Source: Balanoglossus misakiensis
Taxonomy: Eukaryota; Hemichordata
Direction of reading: 5' to 3'
Assembly (NCBI GenBank): GCA_040954595.2
Contig: CM082583.2
Span: forward strand, 682,001-746,000
DNA length: 64,000 bases
The number at the start of each line of letters is the position of its first letter. Position 1 is the first letter of the stretch. Under the pieces are notes generated by a model, which was not told the origin of the DNA, made no database searches, and saw only the letters and a program-made list of their open reading frames with translations. This document shows positions 59,907 to 64,000 of this stretch, piece after piece. Position numbers and translations under genes: made by a program.

Positions 59907-60240
59907 CCAATATGGCCGCCATAATCTTCAACCAATCACATTCCCCTTCGCAAACTTGATAGACATCCGTTTAATGACCACACACACCAAATCTTGTGAC
60001 TCGGTTATCGCCCGTTCTGGAGGAGAAGATTTTTGAAGTTTTACTATGGTTTTTCGAAAATTCAATATGGCCGCCATAATCTTTGACCAATCACAATGAT
60101 CTTCGCAAACTTGATAGACATCAGTTAGGTGACCACATAACCCAAACGGCGTGACTCGGTTATCGCCGGTTCTGGAGAAGAAGATTTTTGAAATTTTGAC
60201 CAGATTTCAGAAAAACAACTGTAGCAAAAAAACTGCAACA
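59907..60240 (+). repeat. 156 bp internal tandem repeat of the insertion
   Basis: CAATATGGCCGCCATAATCTT begins at 59907 and 60063, followed in both by ACCAATCACA, TTCGCAAACTTGATAGACATC, GTGACTCGGTTATCGCC and TTCTGGAG-AGAAGATTTTTGAA. A third CAATATGGCCGCCAT stands alone at 60363. ATGGCCGCCAT is an 11 bp palindrome with a YY1-like GCCGCCAT core. Confidence 0.85.
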
Positions 60241-63200
60241 TTGACAGCAAAATATCCAATTACAAAAATGATGGGCAGAGGGTATACTACCAGCACGCCA
60301 AATCTGAAGTCGATCTGACTTGTAGTTTCTGAGATCTGAGATTTGCATTTTTTCAGAAAATCCAATATGGCCGCCATGTCACGTGACTAATTAAGTATTC
60401 ACAAGTCACTGCACATCTACTCATTGACCTTGACCACTGTAGCAAGTTTGAGAACTGTACCTGCAGCGGTGTCTGAGATCTAGAGCGCGAAAGAAATGAA
60501 CCAAGAATAAAGAAAGAAAGAAAAACCCCAACGAAACCAATACGGGCCCAAGCCTGGCTTGGCTTGGGCCCGTAATAAATTCTTTTCTTAGTTTCAAACG
60601 GGTAGAGATACTTTCCACGCGGGTTTTCTAACATTGAAATCCCGTTCATCAACTCAGATTTCCTACAGCATAAGTCGGCTAAAACCCTGACACTCTAGAG
60701 CAGAAACAGTTGCACACTGGTAACGATGAACAAGTCGAATTTTCTACGGCCTGGCTCGGGTAAATCTCCGTCACAATATGACAGACACTAGCGTACGTTA
60801 GCAACGGTGATCAAGTCAGATTTCCTACGGCCTGGCTCAGCTGAAGCCCCGGCACTCTAGAGCAGAAACAGGCGTACATTGACCACGTTGATCAAGTCAG
60901 ATTTCCTACGGCATGACTCGGCTGGTGCACCGGCTCTATATGACACAGACTGGCGTAAGTTATCAACGGTGATTACGTCGTATTTCCTACGGCCTGGTTT
61001 AGCTGAAGACCCTGGCACTTTAGAGCGAAAACACGCGTACATTGACCACGATGATCAAGTCAGATCTCCTACGGCTTGGCTCGACTAAAACCCCGGCACA
61101 ATATGACAGACACTAGCGTTCGTTAGCAACGTTGATCAAGTCAGATTTCCTACGGCATGGCTTGGCTAAAGCCCTGGCATTCTAGAGCAGAAACACGCGT
61201 ACAGAGACCACATTGATCTACTCACATTTCCTTAGGCCTGGCACGGCTGATGCCCCGGCACTATATATAGGACACAGACTGGCGTAAGTTAACAACGGTA
61301 ATCACGTCGGGTTTCCTACGGCCTGGATCAGCTGAAGCCCCGGCACTCTAGAGCAGAAACAGGCGTACATTGACCACGTTGATCAAGTCAGATTTCCTAC
61401 GGCCTGGCTCGACTAAAACCCCGGCACACCATGACAGACACTAGCGTTCGTTAGCAACGGTGATCAAGTCGGATTTCCTTCGGCCTGGCTCGGCAAAAGA
61501 CCCGACACTCTAGTACAAAGACGTTGGCTAAGTCGGGCAAACCGAAGAGGGAAAGTCACAGCGGGTCAACACTCGACATTTGTTCGGGTAGGACTGCATT
61601 ATTGCCTGTCAATTTATTGAGAAAGCCCGAATTTAACACGGGCGTTTCAAACACCGACGTTAGTTGGGGGGCACGGCCTGCAGTACTGCCGGGTAAGCTG
61701 ACATCGGCGGACCGCATATAATGTAGGGGGGGGGGGGGGAAACAGAACGGCTCAATACTACATTTATTAGATATCAGCTAATTTTGGACAATCATCTAAA
61801 ATCTAAATCATTTTTTCATATTTGGATATCTGATGATGTATGAAATTTCCATTATATGTAAAAATGGTGCTGATTATAAAAAATACACTCTGAATGAGCT
61901 GATTTAATACAAAATTGCGTTTTATTTGTTTTTGCACCAAAAAGGTCATTTTTAGGCAAAACATTCTTTATTTTTTTAATTCGGTGACCTGATCATATAT
62001 AAACAATTGCTTGTATGTTAAAAGTTTTTATGACTTTTAAAAGCAGGGACACTGGCGGCATTCAACACGAAAATAACAATTTTAGCCACAATTTGGTCAA
62101 AATGGTAAATTTTTGAAAATTACAAAAAATACCTGTTTTCTACATTTTCGGAAATCTGATGGAGTATACAATGCTCTTCGTATGTATATATCGATACAAA
62201 TTCCACAAAAGACCGTCTAATTTGGCTCACTGCAGACAAAATTGTGTTTTACCAAATTTTGCTTGAAAATGTCATTTTTAGAAAAATAAATAAAAAAACC
62301 TTTGTTCTTCGAATTTGGTGCCCTGATCATATATGACATGTTGATTGTATGTTAAAACTTTCGACCACTCCAAAAATGCAGAGATATTGACGGAATTCAA
62401 GAAAAAATAGCCATTTTGGCCATATTTTGACTAAATGGTAAATTTTTAAAAAATCATAAAAAATAAACTCTTTTCTTCATTTTCGGAAAAATTATGGAGC
62501 ATGAAGTGTCGTTCTCTTGTAAAAAGTGCTGCAAATTCCAGAAAAGGCGGTATAATTTGAATCACCCAAGACAAAATTACCATTTTCGACTTTTTTTCGA
62601 AAAATTGTCTTTTTTACAAAATAAATAAGAATAAATTCTTTTCTTAGTTTCAAACGGGTAGAGATACTTTCCACACGGGTTTTCTAACATTGAATTCCCG
62701 TTCATCAACTCAGATTTCTTACAGCATAAGTCGGCTAAAACCCTGACACTCTAGAGCAGAAACAGTTGCACACTGGTAACGTTGAACAAGTCGATTTTTC
62801 TACGGCCTGGCTCGGCTAAATCTCCGTCACAATATGACAGACACTAGCGTACGTTAGCAACGGTGATCAAGTCAGATTTTCTACGGCATGGCCTGGATAA
62901 AGCCCCGGCACTCTAGAGCAGAAACACGCGTACAGAGACCACGTTGATCAAGTCTGATCTCCTACGGCTTGGCTCGACTGAAACCCCGGCACACTATGAC
63001 AGACACTAGCGTTCGTTAGCAACGTTGATCAAGTCAGATTTCCTACGGCATGGCTTTGCTAAAGCCCTGACACTCTAGAGCAGAAACACGCGTACAGAGA
63101 CCATGTTGATCTACTCACATTTCCTTCGGCCTGGCACGGCTGATGCCCCGGCACTATATATAGGACACAGCCTGGCGTAAGTTAACAACGGTAATCACGT

Positions 63201-64000
63201 CGGGTTTCCTACGGCCTGGCTCAGCTGAAGCCCCGGCACTCTAGAGCAGAAACAGGCGTACATTGACCACGTTGATCAAGTCAGATTTCCTACGGCGTGA
63301 CTCGGCTGGTGCACCGGCTCTATATGACACAGACTGGCGTAAGTTATCAACGGTGATTACGTCAGATTTCCTACGGCCTGGTTTAGCTGAAGCCCCGGCA
63401 CTTTAGAGCGGAAACACGCGTTCATTGACCACGATGATCAAGTCAGATCTCCTACGGCCTGGCTCGACTAAAACCCCGGCACACCATGACAGACACTAGC
63501 GTTCGTTAGCAACGGTGATCAAGTCGGATTTCCTTCGGCCTGGCTCTGCAAAAGACCCGACACTCTAGTACAAAGACGTTGGCTAAGTCGGGCCAACCGA
63601 AGAGGGAAAGTCACAGCGGGTCAACACTCGACATTTGTTCGGGTAGGACTACATTATTGCCTGTCAATTTATAGAGAAAGCCCGAATTTAACCAGGTCGT
63701 TTCAAACACCGACGTTAGTTGGGGGCACGGCCTGCAGTACTGCCGGGTAAGCTGACATCGGCGTACCGCATATAATGTAGGGGGGGGGACAGAACGGTTC
63801 AATACTACATTTATTAGATATCAGCTAATTTTGGACAATCATCTAAAATCTAAATCATTTTTTCATATTTGGATATCTGATGATGTAAAAATGGTGCTGA
63901 TTCTAAAAAATGCACTCTGAATGAGCTGATTTAATACAAAATTGCGTTTAATTCGTTTTTGCACCAAAAAGGTCATTTTTAGGCAAAACATTCTTTATTT

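Larger units (their letters stand above)
59423..60573 (+). mobile_element. 1151 bp insertion in a satellite unit, unclassified element with terminal hairpins
   Basis: Compared with intact units (AATAAGAATAAATTC), sequence is inserted between AAT at 59420-59422 and AAT at 60574-60576, a possible 3 bp duplication. It begins TAAAGCTGCAAGCAGC, whose GCTGC-AA-GCAGC (59427-59438) is a small hairpin. It ends with an 11 bp perfect stem GGGCCCAAGCC / GGCTTGGGCCC (60544-60571). GGGCCCAAGC also occurs near the start (59446-59455), so the ends share a subterminal sequence. There is no coding frame of note and no simple terminal inverted repeat. A non-autonomous Helitron/Helentron-like element is possible because of the 3' hairpin, but the CTRR terminus is not evident. 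Confidence 0.85.
53803..64000 (-). repeat. Satellite array B, same ~2.05 kb unit, inverted orientation
   Basis: Same satellite as array A, on the opposite strand. It starts abruptly in the GC-rich half (AGCGTTCGTTAGCAACG at 53804). The GGTGACC phase mark occurs at 54825, 56720, 58773 and 61983, so the complete units are 1895 bp (about two subrepeats short), 2053 bp and 3210 bp (2056 bp after taking out the 59423-60573 insertion and a 3 bp duplication). It continues past the window end. Sequences resemble outer rather than core units of array A (they have the TCATTCAGAGTGC motif but not the core-specific GAAGCGCCCAGG). Confidence 0.96.

Noticed and set aside
1-64000. tRNA, rRNA and telomere repeats
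   Set aside because: No TTAGGG-type tracts, rRNA landmarks or tRNA A/B box cloverleafs were recognised.

Overview
The window is non-coding, repeat-dominated eukaryotic DNA. Codon-poor short reading frames, CR1/L2-type LINE relics, terminal-inverted-repeat DNA elements, long microsatellites and large satellite arrays all point to an animal, most likely a marine invertebrate (an invertebrate deuterostome such as a hemichordate or amphioxus would fit, but the species cannot be fixed from sequence alone). No intact protein-coding gene was found.

Layout. (1) 1-34880: a head-to-tail satellite array with a ~2.05 kb unit, 17 complete units plus a partial one. Each unit holds an AT-rich half (six diverged ~168 bp monomers, seen as three ~337 bp modules), a C9-C15 tract, a ~215 bp linker, and a GC-rich half of usually eleven ~81 bp subrepeats of two alternating types. 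(2) 34877-37600: ~276-280 bp tandem duplications, one interrupted by a 5'-truncated, frameshifted LINE (35748-36984) whose empty site survives in the next copy. (3) 37600-42630: simple-sequence DNA, a fold-back microsatellite cluster (38974-39395), a 91 bp minisatellite (39400-40350) and a decayed ~270-390 bp tandem repeat. (4) 42630-53800: low-copy DNA littered with small DNA elements: a TTAA-flanked MITE (43929-44232); a TTA-flanked element (44591-46219) with a second TTA-flanked element of the same design nested in it (44884-45596) and a broken acidic-protein reading frame; at least four fold-back palindromes; two more LINE relics; and one candidate promoter plus short first exon (48011-48170). 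(5) 53803-64000: the same satellite in the opposite orientation, with a 1151 bp foreign insertion (59423-60573) carrying nuclear-receptor-type direct repeats and a terminal hairpin.

The main higher-order fact is that two satellite arrays point towards each other across an ~18.9 kb island of low-copy and mobile DNA. The most unusual items are the nested TTA-flanked elements with unidirectional C-tract subterminal repeats and a reading frame that becomes continuous when the nested copy is mentally removed, the two-level satellite structure, and the receptor-site-rich insertion. Function of any of these is inference; only the structure is read directly.
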